Shown: positions 32,484 to 41,813 of the stretch, piece after piece | Numbering within the stretch: the first letter of the stretch is position 1 | Layout of the letters: each line of letters starts with the position of its first letter | From: Arthrobacter sp. NtRootA1 | Lineage (GTDB): Bacteria; Actinomycetota; Actinomycetes; Actinomycetales; Micrococcaceae | Length of the DNA: 64,000 nucleotides | Direction of reading: 5' to 3' | Assembly (NCBI RefSeq): GCF_019976975.1 | Contig: NZ_AP024630.1 | Span: forward strand, 3,534,001 to 3,598,000 | The notes under the pieces: model-generated | Database searches by the model: none | What the model saw: only the letters and a program-made list of their open reading frames with translations | Told to the model about the DNA's origin: nothing | Position numbers and translations under genes: made by a program

Positions 32484-33476
32484 CTACTTTCCGAAGACAA
32501 GATCGCCCGGCAGCTTCACGGGTGCACTCAGGAAACCGAGGTCCGCAAGGTTCTCGTTGGCCCTTTCAATGTCCTCCGTGCGGACGTCCTCAGGCCAGTA
32601 GTTCACTGCTCCTGATTTGACGACGTCCAGCGGGGTCTTGGTGATCTCGGCGCTGAGTTGCTGTGCCTCTTCGATGTGGGCGTTGGCGTAGGCATTGGCC
32701 TTTTGGATGGCTGCCTTGAAACCCTGCAAGGCCTTCTCCTTGGATTTCACGGTGTTGGCACCCGAAACCCAGAGGCCGATTGCGCCCTGTTCAAAGAATT
32801 CGACGCCCGGCGATGCCAGCAGCCTGTTGCCCTCGGACATCGCCTTCGACGTGAAAGGTGCAACGAGCGACGCTGCATCGACGCGTCCCGAGTTCAGGGA
32901 TTGAAGGGCCGATGAAGGATCCAGGACCATCCAGTTCACCTTCGCGGGATCGCCGCCGTCGTCCTTGACGAGCTTGCTGACGGTGACTTCCAGTTGTGCC
33001 TTGCGGGCAGGGACGCTGACGCTCTTGCCTTCAAGGTCTTTTGGCCGGGAGATCGACGATGCCTTCTGGACCAGGAGCCCCGTGTCATCGACCCTGTTGA
33101 GGTCGGTGGATTTCCCTGCGCCGTCTTTATAGCCATCAGCAGCAGCGATGATCTTCAGTGGCACGTTCTGGCTCAGCGCATTCAGCAGCGGGATGGAGGG
33201 TGTATAGGTGAGATCGATCTGGCCGCTTTGGGCAGCCGCAATGCCGGCGGGCGGGTTGGCAATAACGGAAGTCTCGACGTTGATGCCCTGTTCCTTGAAG
33301 TAGCCCTTGTTGATGGCGAGCTGGATCGCGGCATCGGAGCCGATACCGATGGTACCCACCTTCAGTGTGGTGGTGCCGTCAGCGGCCGGGGTGGAAGCCG
33401 GGCCTGACCCGCCGCCGCAGGCGGCAAGTGCCATGGACAGGACTGCGGCCAGTGCCAAAGGAAAACTGCGTCGCAT
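32484..33476 (-). CDS. ABC importer substrate-binding lipoprotein (SsuA/NMT1-like)
   Basis: A 330-residue secreted binding protein. The signal peptide MRRSFPLALAAVLSMALAAC ends in a lipobox cysteine at residue 20. The mature part has the NMT1/SsuA fold with KVGTIGIGSDAAIQLAINKGYFKEQGINVE, an SGQIDLTY segment and LEGKSVSVPARKAQLE. This family binds sulfonates, sulfate esters, nitrate, thiamine precursors or aromatic acids. AAGGAG precedes the ATG. A downstream sulfatase suggests a sulfate ester ligand, as inference. Confidence 0.92.
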   Translation of the reverse strand: MRRSFPLALAAVLSMALAACGGGSGPASTPAADGTTTLKVGTIGIGSDAAIQLAINKGYFKEQGINVETSVIANPPAGIAAAQSGQIDLTYTPSIPLLNALSQNVPLKIIAAADGYKDGAGKSTDLNRVDDTGLLVQKASSISRPKDLEGKSVSVPARKAQLEVTVSKLVKDDGGDPAKVNWMVLDPSSALQSLNSGRVDAASLVAPFTSKAMSEGNRLLASPGVEFFEQGAIGLWVSGANTVKSKEKALQGFKAAIQKANAYANAHIEEAQQLSAEITKTPLDVVKSGAVNYWPEDVRTEDIERANENLADLGFLSAPVKLPGDLVFGK

Positions 33477-33522
33477 GTGGTGCTCCTTGAATCGCGAAAT
33501 GGTTGGAACGGAGGGGATTGTT

Positions 33523-35225
33523 CTAGCTGTTGGATTGGTGGACTATGCGGCCACCGCTCAGGGTGAGCCTGACCTCGGCGTCGAGGAGCTTCTCGATCTC
33601 CTCGTCATCCGGCCAGGGGTTTGACAGCAGGCAAAGATCTGCGGCCATTCCAGGTGACAGTGCTCCCTTGAAATGTTCTGCGTGGTCTTGCCAAGCTGCG
33701 CCTATGGTCATAGCGGCGAGCGCTTGGAGTCCGGTGATCCGTTCAGGATCGCCGGGGTTGCCTGGCGTGGAGCGGGTGGCACGACGAACAGCAGCCGCCA
33801 CAGTCCGGCGCCAGTCGGGACTGGTCACGGGAGCGTCGGAGGCCAGGTTGAAGTGCACGCCGGCCTCCAGCGCAGAATTCAGTGGCTGGTGGCGGGAGAA
33901 CCGTTCCTCGCCCAATACCTGGCGCATCATGTCCCCCGCCTCCTCGCGGATCAGCGGGTTGGTGCTGTAGCCGATGTGGTGGGAAGCCATGGTGGCCAGG
34001 GTTTCGATGTCAGTGAAGGCGCCATGGATGATGTAGTGGCGATTTCCGGCCACTTTGGAGCCAGCTTCAGCGGATCCATCGGCCGCCGCCACAATTGCTT
34101 CCACGGCCGCGGATGTGGCGGCGTCGCCCGTTGCATGGACTCCTGCCTGCAGTCCCGCGTCGTTGATAAGCCGAAGTATCCGGTGGAGTTCGGCGACCCT
34201 TTGGCCGTCATTGGCACCTTGGATCACCAGGTGGCCATGCGTGCAGGCGTTTCCATATGGTTCGCTCATCCACGCGGTACCGCTGCGCGGAATGCCGTCG
34301 GCGAATATCTTGACGCCGGCAATCCGCAGCTGCTCCGGATCGATGCCCCTGTTCACGTAGGTGTTGGCCAGTCCGCTTCGCAGGCCCTCGTCGATGGCCT
34401 TCGCATCGGCTCCCCCGGTCCCCGCGAACAGCATCAGGACATTGATCCTTAGTGTCAGTTCACCAGCTGCGGCGAGGTCGCCGAGCAACTCAACTGCCGC
34501 CGTCGAGCCCGCACCGTCCATCAGTCCGGCACTGGCAGGGCCCAGGCCCGGATCTGTCAGCGACGCGATGCCCAGCGAGTGCAGCTGTTCCTGCAATTGC
34601 AGCAGCGCAGGGCGAAGCGTCGCGTTCGGTACCGGTGGCATCATCCTTGAGACCAGTTGTATGGCGCCGTCCTGAAGAAGGCCTGTTGGGCTGCCATCGC
34701 CGGCCCGCATCACTGTGCCACCGTCGATGTCTGCCGTAGCAGCAGTGATGCCGGCCCGACACAGCGCTTCACTATTGGCGAGAAGTTGATGGCCTGTGCT
34801 GTCGAACGCAACCACCGGGGTACCGGGCGGCAATCCAGCAAATATCCGCTCGCTGGTCCGAGCAGCGCCTCGTCCCAACCATGGGCACGAACCCAGCCGT
34901 CCTCCCCTGCTGGCGCACTGTTAATGATTTCCACCACGGCCGCCCAATCCGGTGCGATTGATGGATCCAGCCGCACATAACCAAATGCCGCCATTGCCGC
35001 CGAAACGAAATGCAGGTGGGCGTCATTAATTGCGGGAATGAGAGCACCTCCGGCGGCATCCACAACCACGGTGTTGGGCCCAATCGCCCTCGCAGTGTCT
35101 GTGCTTCCGATTGCCAGAATGCGTCCATCCCTGATGGCCAAGGCGTCTGACATCCGGTCCGGTTTTGCCGGGTCCATCGTGTGGACCGAGGCATTGACGA
35201 TCACCAGATCGGCAAGTTCTTGCAT
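33523..35225 (-). pseudogene. Amidohydrolase (YtcJ-like) broken by a one-base frameshift
   Basis: Two frames together encode one Amidohydro_3 protein of ~565 residues. The first (start 35225, GAGGAG upstream) holds the N-terminal metal-site region ALIPAINDAHLHF and reads to RAHGWDEALLG. The second continues from TSERIFAGLPPGTPVVAFDSTGHQLLAN to the stop at 33523 and includes the HATGD block, the IIHGAF histidine region and the final NPWPDDEEIEKLLD. The shift lies at about 34862-34868 and equals loss of one base. Family members hydrolyse amides or related bonds of unknown substrates. It heads the importer-sulfatase operon. A sequencing error is possible. Confidence 0.85.
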
Positions 35226-35376
35226 CGGTTCTCCTCAGGTCACTGCATCCCATGTGATGCAGGCAACAACGTTCTAAAAAGAAGTATGTCGCCTGACTGG
35301 GTCACTTGACTAGGTTTTCCGGTAAAATTCTTTTCAAGGGTCTTTCCAAAGGCTCCACGGCATTGTCAGGAGCCAG

Positions 35377-35429
35377 CCCAGGCGCACAGCGCCTAGGATC
35401 GATGAGACGATGATCGGCGTGCCTGATCA
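35377..35429. promoter_or_regulatory. Operator-like repeats in the amidohydrolase/TetR divergent region
   Basis: The 235-base gap between the amidohydrolase operon and the TetR gene contains CCCAGGCGC-ACA-GCGCCTAGG (35377-35397, eight of nine pairs) and TGATC-GGC-GT-GCC-T-GATCA (35411-35429). The second ends about 30 bases before the TetR start. Both are candidates for TetR binding. The half of the gap nearer the operon is AT-rich and probably holds its promoter. Confidence 0.4.
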
Positions 35430-35460
35430 CGGATATGACTGAGGACAGGAAGGGGCGCGG

Positions 35461-36072
35461 ATGGCCAGGGTTCCCGCCGAAGCAAGGCGGCTGCAGTTTG
35501 TTGAGGCTGCGGCACGGGTCATTGCCCAGGATGGGCTCGCCTCGGCTACAACGCGCCGGATCGCCAGTGAAGCCGACGCGCCGCTTGCGGCACTCCACTA
35601 CTGTTTCCGTAGCAAGGACGAGCTTCTGGAAGAGGTCTACAACTTCCTCAGCCGCGATTATGCGAAGGCATTGAAACCAGTCGCTGATCCCGGATTGGGC
35701 CTGCGCCATATGATCGGAGCCCACGCCCGGCGAATCTGGACGCGCATGCTGGAGAATCCGCATGAGCAGGTGACCACCTTCGAGCTTTTGCTCCGGCGAT
35801 TCCGCGTCGAGGCCGATGACCAGCCCCAGGCCCTGCTGATGAACCGCTCCATGTACGACGGCTGGGTCAGTTCAACCCTGGAGCTGTTCCGCGGCGCGGC
35901 AGATGCCGCCAGCGAGACAGTCCCGCACAATCTTGAGGACGTCACCCGCCTCTTCATCTCCGGTATAGACGGCATCAGCATGCAGCATCTGGCTGACCCC
36001 AACGAAGAACGGTCAATGCGCCTGGTGGAGTTAATGGCCCGCTCCCTCGCCGGAGCACTGGACTACGACTGA
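35461..36072 (+). CDS. TetR-family transcriptional regulator
   Basis: A 203-residue TetR protein. The N-terminal helix-turn-helix reads RRLQFVEAAARVIAQDGLASATTRRIASEADAPLAALHYCFRSKDELLEEV (residues ~8-58) and the rest is a helical ligand-binding domain. AGGAAGGGG precedes the ATG. It is divergent from the amidohydrolase-importer-sulfatase operon and is its probable repressor, with the effector likely to be the imported compound. Its end overlaps the convergent MFS gene by ten bases. Confidence 0.92.
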   Translation: MARVPAEARRLQFVEAAARVIAQDGLASATTRRIASEADAPLAALHYCFRSKDELLEEVYNFLSRDYAKALKPVADPGLGLRHMIGAHARRIWTRMLENPHEQVTTFELLLRRFRVEADDQPQALLMNRSMYDGWVSSTLELFRGAADAASETVPHNLEDVTRLFISGIDGISMQHLADPNEERSMRLVELMARSLAGALDYD

Positions 36073-37475
36073 CGCCGACGCTTCATGACCAGATAAGTCA
36101 GAACTCCAAGTACCAACAAGCCTGCTGCCGCAGCCAGGGATACAGCGAAGGCTGCACCGGGACCCTGGGTCTGTGCCAACTGCCCGGCAAGGTAGGAACC
36201 AAGCGCAGTACCGGCCACGATCCCGCTGGCCAGGGCCGTCATCACGGTAGCAATACGGCCGGTGGGGGCAACCACGCCACCGATGCTGAACACCGTGACC
36301 ATGACTGGTCCCACGGGGATTCCCAGCAGCAGCAGAACCAACACCATGGGCCAGATTCCGGCGGGAACCAGTAACAGGAGCGCGAACAACGACATCGCCA
36401 GGGCAGCGGCAACCCACCTGGCCGCGAGGCTGAAGCGCTGCGGCCAGAAAGCAACGGACAACGCCGCCACGGCAGAGCTCAAACCCATCACGGAGTAAAG
36501 GAGCCCGGCGATTTCCGCGGTTGCGTACTGGGCAGAAAAGGCGCTCAGGGCATTCTGCGTCGCACCAAAAAAGGTACCCATGCACACCATGGCCACCACC
36601 GGAACGGCCACTACGGCGCCCGCCCAGCGGTTCCGTCGTCGGGCTATGTGTTCACCCGCGCTTCCCACGACGACGGCCGTGGCCTTCCGCAGTGCCGGCA
36701 CCACGGCTTGCTGGCTGGGGTGCACTGCGAAGGCCGGTACAAGCGTAATGGTCATGACCGCCGCCATGGCCAGAGGCAGCCACGGAGCAACCAGGCTGGC
36801 AAGAATACCCACAAGGGCCGGTCCTAACACGAAAGTGATCTCGTCAGCGGTGCTTTCATAGGACAGCGCGGTGTCCAGATCCGCGCGACTGGCAGCGACG
36901 CTCCGGCTACCGCTCGCGGGCGCACTGGCTGCGGCAGCGTCTCCGGCGGAACCACTGGCCTTGCGTGCTGTCGACAAATTCCGGGTGGTCAGCGCCATCC
37001 AGCGAACACGGGCCATTGGGCCAACCTGCGGGCAGCTCGCACCAGCCAGGAAACCTGCAACGAGCACCCCTGTCGCGTCCAGCGCAGAGGCATAGCTTGG
37101 GCTCAGGTAGGCGGTGGCAAGGAGGCCGGCAACGGCCAGGGTATTGACCACTGCCGCTACGAGCAACACGACACGTTGGCCGGCGCGATCGGCCAGCGAG
37201 CCGAGGACAGGGGCTCCAGCGGCTGAACCGATACCTACTGCCCCGGCAGCCATGCCACCGATTGCGTAAGAATGACTCACTGCTGTAACCAAGGTCAGTG
37301 TTCCCACGGTGAGCATTGCCAAAGGGAGTCTTGCGAAGAGGCCGAGGGGCAGGAACCCCGGCCCGGCGAGCTCAGGCAGCCGTGCGAACCTCCCGGGCAG
37401 GCGGGATCGATGCGAGGACGAGGTTGTGGTCAGTTGCGAAGGCAGTGACCTTGAGGCCAGTGAAGATTTTTCCAT
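36063..37475 (-). CDS. MFS transporter
   Basis: A 470-residue major facilitator protein with about twelve membrane helices. The loop after helix 2 reads PVLGSLADRAGQRVVLL, the expected MFS motif A. The central cytoplasmic loop is long (residues ~200-235), rich in Ala and Ser. The N-terminal ~45 residues are polar. No strong drug-efflux signature is visible, and the substrate is unknown. It converges on and slightly overlaps the TetR gene, so it may share a substrate with that locus or be unrelated. Confidence 0.85.
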   Translation of the reverse strand: MEKSSLASRSLPSQLTTTSSSHRSRLPGRFARLPELAGPGFLPLGLFARLPLAMLTVGTLTLVTAVSHSYAIGGMAAGAVGIGSAAGAPVLGSLADRAGQRVVLLVAAVVNTLAVAGLLATAYLSPSYASALDATGVLVAGFLAGASCPQVGPMARVRWMALTTRNLSTARKASGSAGDAAAASAPASGSRSVAASRADLDTALSYESTADEITFVLGPALVGILASLVAPWLPLAMAAVMTITLVPAFAVHPSQQAVVPALRKATAVVVGSAGEHIARRRNRWAGAVVAVPVVAMVCMGTFFGATQNALSAFSAQYATAEIAGLLYSVMGLSSAVAALSVAFWPQRFSLAARWVAAALAMSLFALLLLVPAGIWPMVLVLLLLGIPVGPVMVTVFSIGGVVAPTGRIATVMTALASGIVAGTALGSYLAGQLAQTQGPGAAFAVSLAAAAGLLVLGVLTYLVMKRRRQS

Positions 37476-37561
37476 GATTCCGGGTTCGCTAAAGTCTGCG
37501 CATCGTCCCTCCTCCCGATGCGCGCGACCCGGTGTAACGGATCAAGTCTATCGGATGCGGC

Positions 37562-40500
37562 TCAGGCAGGCATTGCTTCGGCAACAACCACAGTGGAACC
37601 ATGGCGGCCCTTGACCACGTGCAACTGGCTGCTGATGCGTTGCTTCATTTCTGCCACGTGGCTCACCAGCCCCACGACCCGGCCGCCGTCGCGCAAACCC
37701 TCCAAGGCGTCCATAACCTGTTCCAAGGCTTGCTCGTCCAGGCTTCCGAAGCCTTCATCGACAAACAGCGTTTCAATGTCCACTCCGCCGGCCTCCTGCT
37801 GTACAACATCCGCAAGGCCAAGGGCCAGCGACAAGGACGCCATGAAGGATTCTCCGCCGGAGAGCGTGGATGTGTCACGTCGCTGGCCCGTCCATTCATC
37901 CACCACTTCCAGTCCGAGACCGGATTTCTGGTTCCGTGCAGCCCGGGCGTCAGAGTGTTGCAAGGTGTAGCGTCCGTCGCTCATGGCAACGAGTCTCTCT
38001 GAGGCCGCGATCGCCACTTGCTCCAGCCTTGCAGCCAACACGTAACTGTTAAGGTTCATTCGGTAGCTGTTGTCTCCTGCGCCGCGAAGGGTGTCCGCCA
38101 GACCACCCAACAAGTTGGCATGCTCGCGCGGTTCCCTTCCTGCCGCGGCAAGGTTTTGATACTCCGCGCGGATCCTCTGCACAGATCGCACAGCTTTGCT
38201 AGCGAGCCCCGCCGAAAGCGCCAGTGCCTTTGCAGCTTCCATGGCGTTGGCAGCCTCAGTCTTGGCGACCCTGAGTTCGTCCTCCGACAGAGGCAGTTCG
38301 CCTATGCTGACTTCCTTCGCTGCCATGACCAGTTCCTCGCCGGCAAACAGTTCATCCAGGCGGGCAGCTTCGGCCTCGAAATCTGCGAGGGCATTCTCCA
38401 ATGCCACAACATCCGAGGGTGACATGAGCTCGCGACGCACATCCTCGACCGATGAAAATCCGGACCCGGGCAGTGCCCTTTCCAGGGCCGCGAGCGCCTC
38501 CAGGCGCGCAGCCCCGGCACGTTCGAGTTCGTTCGCGGCATCCACGGCAGCCTGAAGCAGCAAACGCTGGGAGGTGAGGGCTTCTGCCCGCGCATGAAGG
38601 CTGGCGAAGCCCTGCCTCAGGCCGGCTAGCTCCTGTTCAATCACAAGGTACTGTTCCTGAAGCAACTCGACAGCAGAGCTTGCTTGCGAGGCGGCATTCG
38701 TTGACCCGGCATGCTCCTCCTGCACGAGGGCAATGCGTTTAATGAGATCCTCATGCTTTTTGCGGAGCTTCTCCAACGCACCAGAAGCCTTTCGGGCTTC
38801 GATCGCCGCAGCTTCGGATGCGGCCAAACGGGCGGCCGATTCCTCTGCATCTGCGGAGCCGCCCTGGGCAGCAAGGCCCGCCAGCAACTGTGCGGCTGCT
38901 GATACCTCTTCCGCGCTGCGTCCCAGAGCCTTCTCGCTGGCTTCAAATAGTTTGCTGGCCTCTTCCTCTTCCTGGGCGATGGAAAGAGCAGAGCGGGCTG
39001 CGGCGGCGGGGTTCGGGTGCTCGTTGCTGCCACAAACGGCGCAAGGCTGCCCAGGCGCTAGGGCTGCCGCGAGCTCACCGGCGGCATTGGCCAAGCGTGC
39101 CTCCCTCACGTCAAGCCATGCTTGCCTGAGGTCCTGCGTTTTGTTGCGGGCGCGGGCGTGGCGCTCAGTGACGTCCTTCAACTTGGCGGCTGCAGCTTTA
39201 TGACGGGACACAATCGACACTAGTTCGGCGGCGGCGGCTGCCTCGCGCTCCAGGTGTTCGACGCGGGCAGCCGAGGGTTCCAGTGCTTCCATCCCGGCCT
39301 CTACCGCTGATTCCTCGGCTCGAAGGTGGTGCAGGGACTCTTCTGCTGCTTGGGCGGCCGTCAGGTGGCTGGAGTGTTCTGTTCGTTTGGTTGAGAGTCG
39401 TGTGGCAACATCCTCCATGCGCCGCTCATCTGGAAGCCGGGCTTCGAGGACGGCAAGGGTGGTCTTTACTGTCTCAAGCGCAACCACAGGATGTGCCGCA
39501 TCCATGCCCTTGGATTCAAGCTGCTCCCGGGATCTGTCCCTCTCCACCAAGGCAGACCGGAACTTACGGTCCGCAGCGTCCAAGGCGTCCAGTTGTCCCC
39601 CAAGGACGGCGGCACGGCGATGTCCTCCCAGCTTTTCCTTATTTTCCAGTGCCCGCGCAGCAGCCAGTTCATGCAGAACCCGCCGCTGCATCCCCGCAGC
39701 GAGCCTGGCATGCCGCTGCGCCTTCTCCTGGTCCTCCTGAAGTTGTTCGGCAAGCCTTGTGGCCTGGGCATCAGCTGCGGTGGCCTCGTCTTTACGTCGC
39801 CCACCTTCTTCCAGCAGCTCCATCTCCAGGGCCGCGAGCCATGCCTCTGGCCCCTCGGCAGCTGTCTCTACATTTGCCAGCGCATCGGAAAGGCCAAGCT
39901 GCTCCCGTTCTGCGGCCGCCCTGCCAAGCAACATCTTCAGTTCAGCCGCATTGTCCTGGACGGCGCGCGCAGCTTCGGCTGCCTGCCGCGCAATTTGCTT
40001 CTCCACAGACTCGAATCGCTGCGTCCCAAAGAGTTTTTGGAGGAGCTCGAGCCGATCATTGGCTTTGGAGCGCAGGAACGCCGCAAAGTCACCTTGGGGA
40101 AGCATCACAACGCGCGTGAACTGGTCCCGGTCCATGCCCAAAAGCTCGGAGAGCTCGGCGCCGACTTCGTCATTCCGCGAAGATTTTTCCTCCCAGACTC
40201 CGGAAACCCACTCGCGGAGCAGCGTCTTGGCTTGTTGGGTGGTGAAACCGTTCCGGCCACGCGCGCTGGGGCGTTCCCAAGCCGGGGAACGCCTGACTTC
40301 GAAACGCCTGCCACGGGCCGAGAATTCACACACCACACGTGGTTCGGCACCCGGCGCTGCATGATCGCTGCGAAGGCGCTTACCTTCCTGGCGCGCACCC
40401 GGAACGGAGCCATAGAGGGCGAAACAGATGGCATCGAGGATGCTGGTCTTACCTGCCCCGGTGGCGCCATTAAGCAAAAACAAACCCTGCGCACTGAGTT

Positions 40501-40570
40501 GATCAAAATCAATGTGCTGCGCAGTGGCAAAAGGCCCGAAAGCCTCAATTTCCAGTCGATGAATTCTCAT
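37562..40570 (-). CDS. sbcC: Exonuclease subunit SbcC (SMC-like ATPase)
   Basis: A 1,002-residue Rad50-type protein. Walker A is NGATGAGKTS (near residue 38), the long coiled coils flank a zinc-hook CAVC at residues ~510-513, the ABC signature is LSGGESFMASL (~901) and Walker B is LFVDEGFGSLD (~925). With SbcD it forms a nuclease that opens hairpins and processes DNA ends in the cytoplasm. Its ATG overlaps the sbcD stop (ATGA). Length and layout are normal. The order sbcD-sbcC is conserved in bacteria. Confidence 0.96.
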   Translation of the reverse strand: MRIHRLEIEAFGPFATAQHIDFDQLSAQGLFLLNGATGAGKTSILDAICFALYGSVPGARQEGKRLRSDHAAPGAEPRVVCEFSARGRRFEVRRSPAWERPSARGRNGFTTQQAKTLLREWVSGVWEEKSSRNDEVGAELSELLGMDRDQFTRVVMLPQGDFAAFLRSKANDRLELLQKLFGTQRFESVEKQIARQAAEAARAVQDNAAELKMLLGRAAAEREQLGLSDALANVETAAEGPEAWLAALEMELLEEGGRRKDEATAADAQATRLAEQLQEDQEKAQRHARLAAGMQRRVLHELAAARALENKEKLGGHRRAAVLGGQLDALDAADRKFRSALVERDRSREQLESKGMDAAHPVVALETVKTTLAVLEARLPDERRMEDVATRLSTKRTEHSSHLTAAQAAEESLHHLRAEESAVEAGMEALEPSAARVEHLEREAAAAAELVSIVSRHKAAAAKLKDVTERHARARNKTQDLRQAWLDVREARLANAAGELAAALAPGQPCAVCGSNEHPNPAAAARSALSIAQEEEEASKLFEASEKALGRSAEEVSAAAQLLAGLAAQGGSADAEESAARLAASEAAAIEARKASGALEKLRKKHEDLIKRIALVQEEHAGSTNAASQASSAVELLQEQYLVIEQELAGLRQGFASLHARAEALTSQRLLLQAAVDAANELERAGAARLEALAALERALPGSGFSSVEDVRRELMSPSDVVALENALADFEAEAARLDELFAGEELVMAAKEVSIGELPLSEDELRVAKTEAANAMEAAKALALSAGLASKAVRSVQRIRAEYQNLAAAGREPREHANLLGGLADTLRGAGDNSYRMNLNSYVLAARLEQVAIAASERLVAMSDGRYTLQHSDARAARNQKSGLGLEVVDEWTGQRRDTSTLSGGESFMASLSLALGLADVVQQEAGGVDIETLFVDEGFGSLDEQALEQVMDALEGLRDGGRVVGLVSHVAEMKQRISSQLHVVKGRHGSTVVVAEAMPA

Positions 40571-41742
40571 AGCTCAGCCTCCTCCAGGCGCACGGCCTCG
40601 AGGGCAGCACGAAGGGCAGCTTCTTCCGCAGACCCGGGACTGCGCTCACGAACGTGTTCCAGGAATCCACAGCAGACTTCGAGGTCGTCCTGGGCGGCTG
40701 CAAGCCTGCTGCTGTAACTGACCTTGTCTTTGGGCCCAGCACCCTCGGGGTCGAAGGACAGGACCAAGGTGTCAGGAAAGCGGGTTCGGAGCTGCTCCAT
40801 AGCCTGGGCGGGCCGTTCGGCATCCGTGAGGGTGATGTGGCAATAGGCACCTTCAGCCCAGGAGTGCTCGCCTGATTCAAGGAGATCGTTCAGCTTGCCT
40901 CGCAACACGGCCAGGCTCTTGGCAGCTTCCCAAAGAACTTCCTGGACACCTCTGCTTCCATCGGCATCGATGTCAATCAACCACGCGCCCTTGCAATGTT
41001 TGGCTTCGGAGAACGAATAAGCCAGCGGGGAGCCGGAGTAGCGGACATTCGGGGCCAGTTCCTGCCGGCCGTGCAAGTGACCGAGTGCCGTGTACGCAAA
41101 ATCCTCGAAGAGATCCAAGGGCACCGCACCCAACCCTCCGATGCTCAAGTCCCGTTCACTGTCAGAAGTGATACCCCCACTGGCAAAAGTGTGTGCAAGG
41201 ACCACTGGATGCACTGCGCCTGATTTGCGGCGGTCCTGGAGGTCGCGCCGAATCCGCTCGGTTGCTTTACGGGTGACCTCGAAATGACTCGCGGTCTCCA
41301 CTTCCAGCCGGTCCGCGACAAGCCGCGGTTCCAAATAGGGAATCCCATAGATCGCAAGTGTGGCGCTGCTCTCCCCATCTTTTCCGAAGGGAACAAGCAC
41401 GGGAACGTCCAGGTCCTCCACCCTTGTCCTGAGGTGAACACCGCCGCGTTCGAGCAAGCGGGACGCGAATCCGAGCCGAATGGCCGAATCGTGGTTGCCG
41501 CTGGTGAGCACTACGGTGGCACCGGCTTGGGTAATACGCACCAAGGCGTCGTCGAGAAGTTTGACGACGTCGAGTCCAGGCAGGGCGCGATCATAGACGT
41601 CACCCGCAATGAGGACGACGTCTACAGACTTCGCTTCCACGAAGGATACGAGCTGGTCCACGAAACCGCGCTGGGCTTCAAGCATGCCAACGCCGTGGAA
41701 TGACCGGCCGAGATGCCAATCGGAGGTATGGAGTAACCGCAT
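40567..41742 (-). CDS. sbcD: Exonuclease subunit SbcD (Mre11-like nuclease)
   Basis: A 391-residue metallophosphatase-fold nuclease. The metal-binding motifs are LLHTSDWHLGR at the start, LIAGDVYDRA, LTSGNHDSAIRL and the later HTFA and GHLHGRQ histidines. It supplies the Mn-dependent nuclease site to SbcC. The ATG at 41742 follows a TAGCTT box by six bases and has no Shine-Dalgarno sequence, so the sbcDC transcript is probably leaderless. Confidence 0.96.
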   Translation of the reverse strand: MRLLHTSDWHLGRSFHGVGMLEAQRGFVDQLVSFVEAKSVDVVLIAGDVYDRALPGLDVVKLLDDALVRITQAGATVVLTSGNHDSAIRLGFASRLLERGGVHLRTRVEDLDVPVLVPFGKDGESSATLAIYGIPYLEPRLVADRLEVETASHFEVTRKATERIRRDLQDRRKSGAVHPVVLAHTFASGGITSDSERDLSIGGLGAVPLDLFEDFAYTALGHLHGRQELAPNVRYSGSPLAYSFSEAKHCKGAWLIDIDADGSRGVQEVLWEAAKSLAVLRGKLNDLLESGEHSWAEGAYCHITLTDAERPAQAMEQLRTRFPDTLVLSFDPEGAGPKDKVSYSSRLAAAQDDLEVCCGFLEHVRERSPGSAEEAALRAALEAVRLEEAEL

Positions 41743-41748
41743 ATTTTC

Positions 41749-41754
41749 AAGCTA
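41749..41754 (-). promoter_or_regulatory. -10 box, sbcDC (leaderless type)
   Basis: TAGCTT on the minus strand, six bases (GAAAAT) before the sbcD ATG. Confidence 0.5.
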
Positions 41755-41813
41755 ACTGTGGGCACCGACAAAAAAGCGCAGACAGGCCGTCCGGCGTCGA
41801 TCCTGTCCGGCTG

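Noticed and set aside
34840..34890. Programmed ribosomal frameshifting in the amidohydrolase
   Set aside because: No slippery heptamer, stimulating stem or internal Shine-Dalgarno sequence is visible at the junction, so mutation or sequencing error is simpler.
39491..40717. Long plus-strand frames opposite sbcC
   Set aside because: They are antisense to the coiled-coil and ATPase parts of SbcC and contain no recognisable domain.
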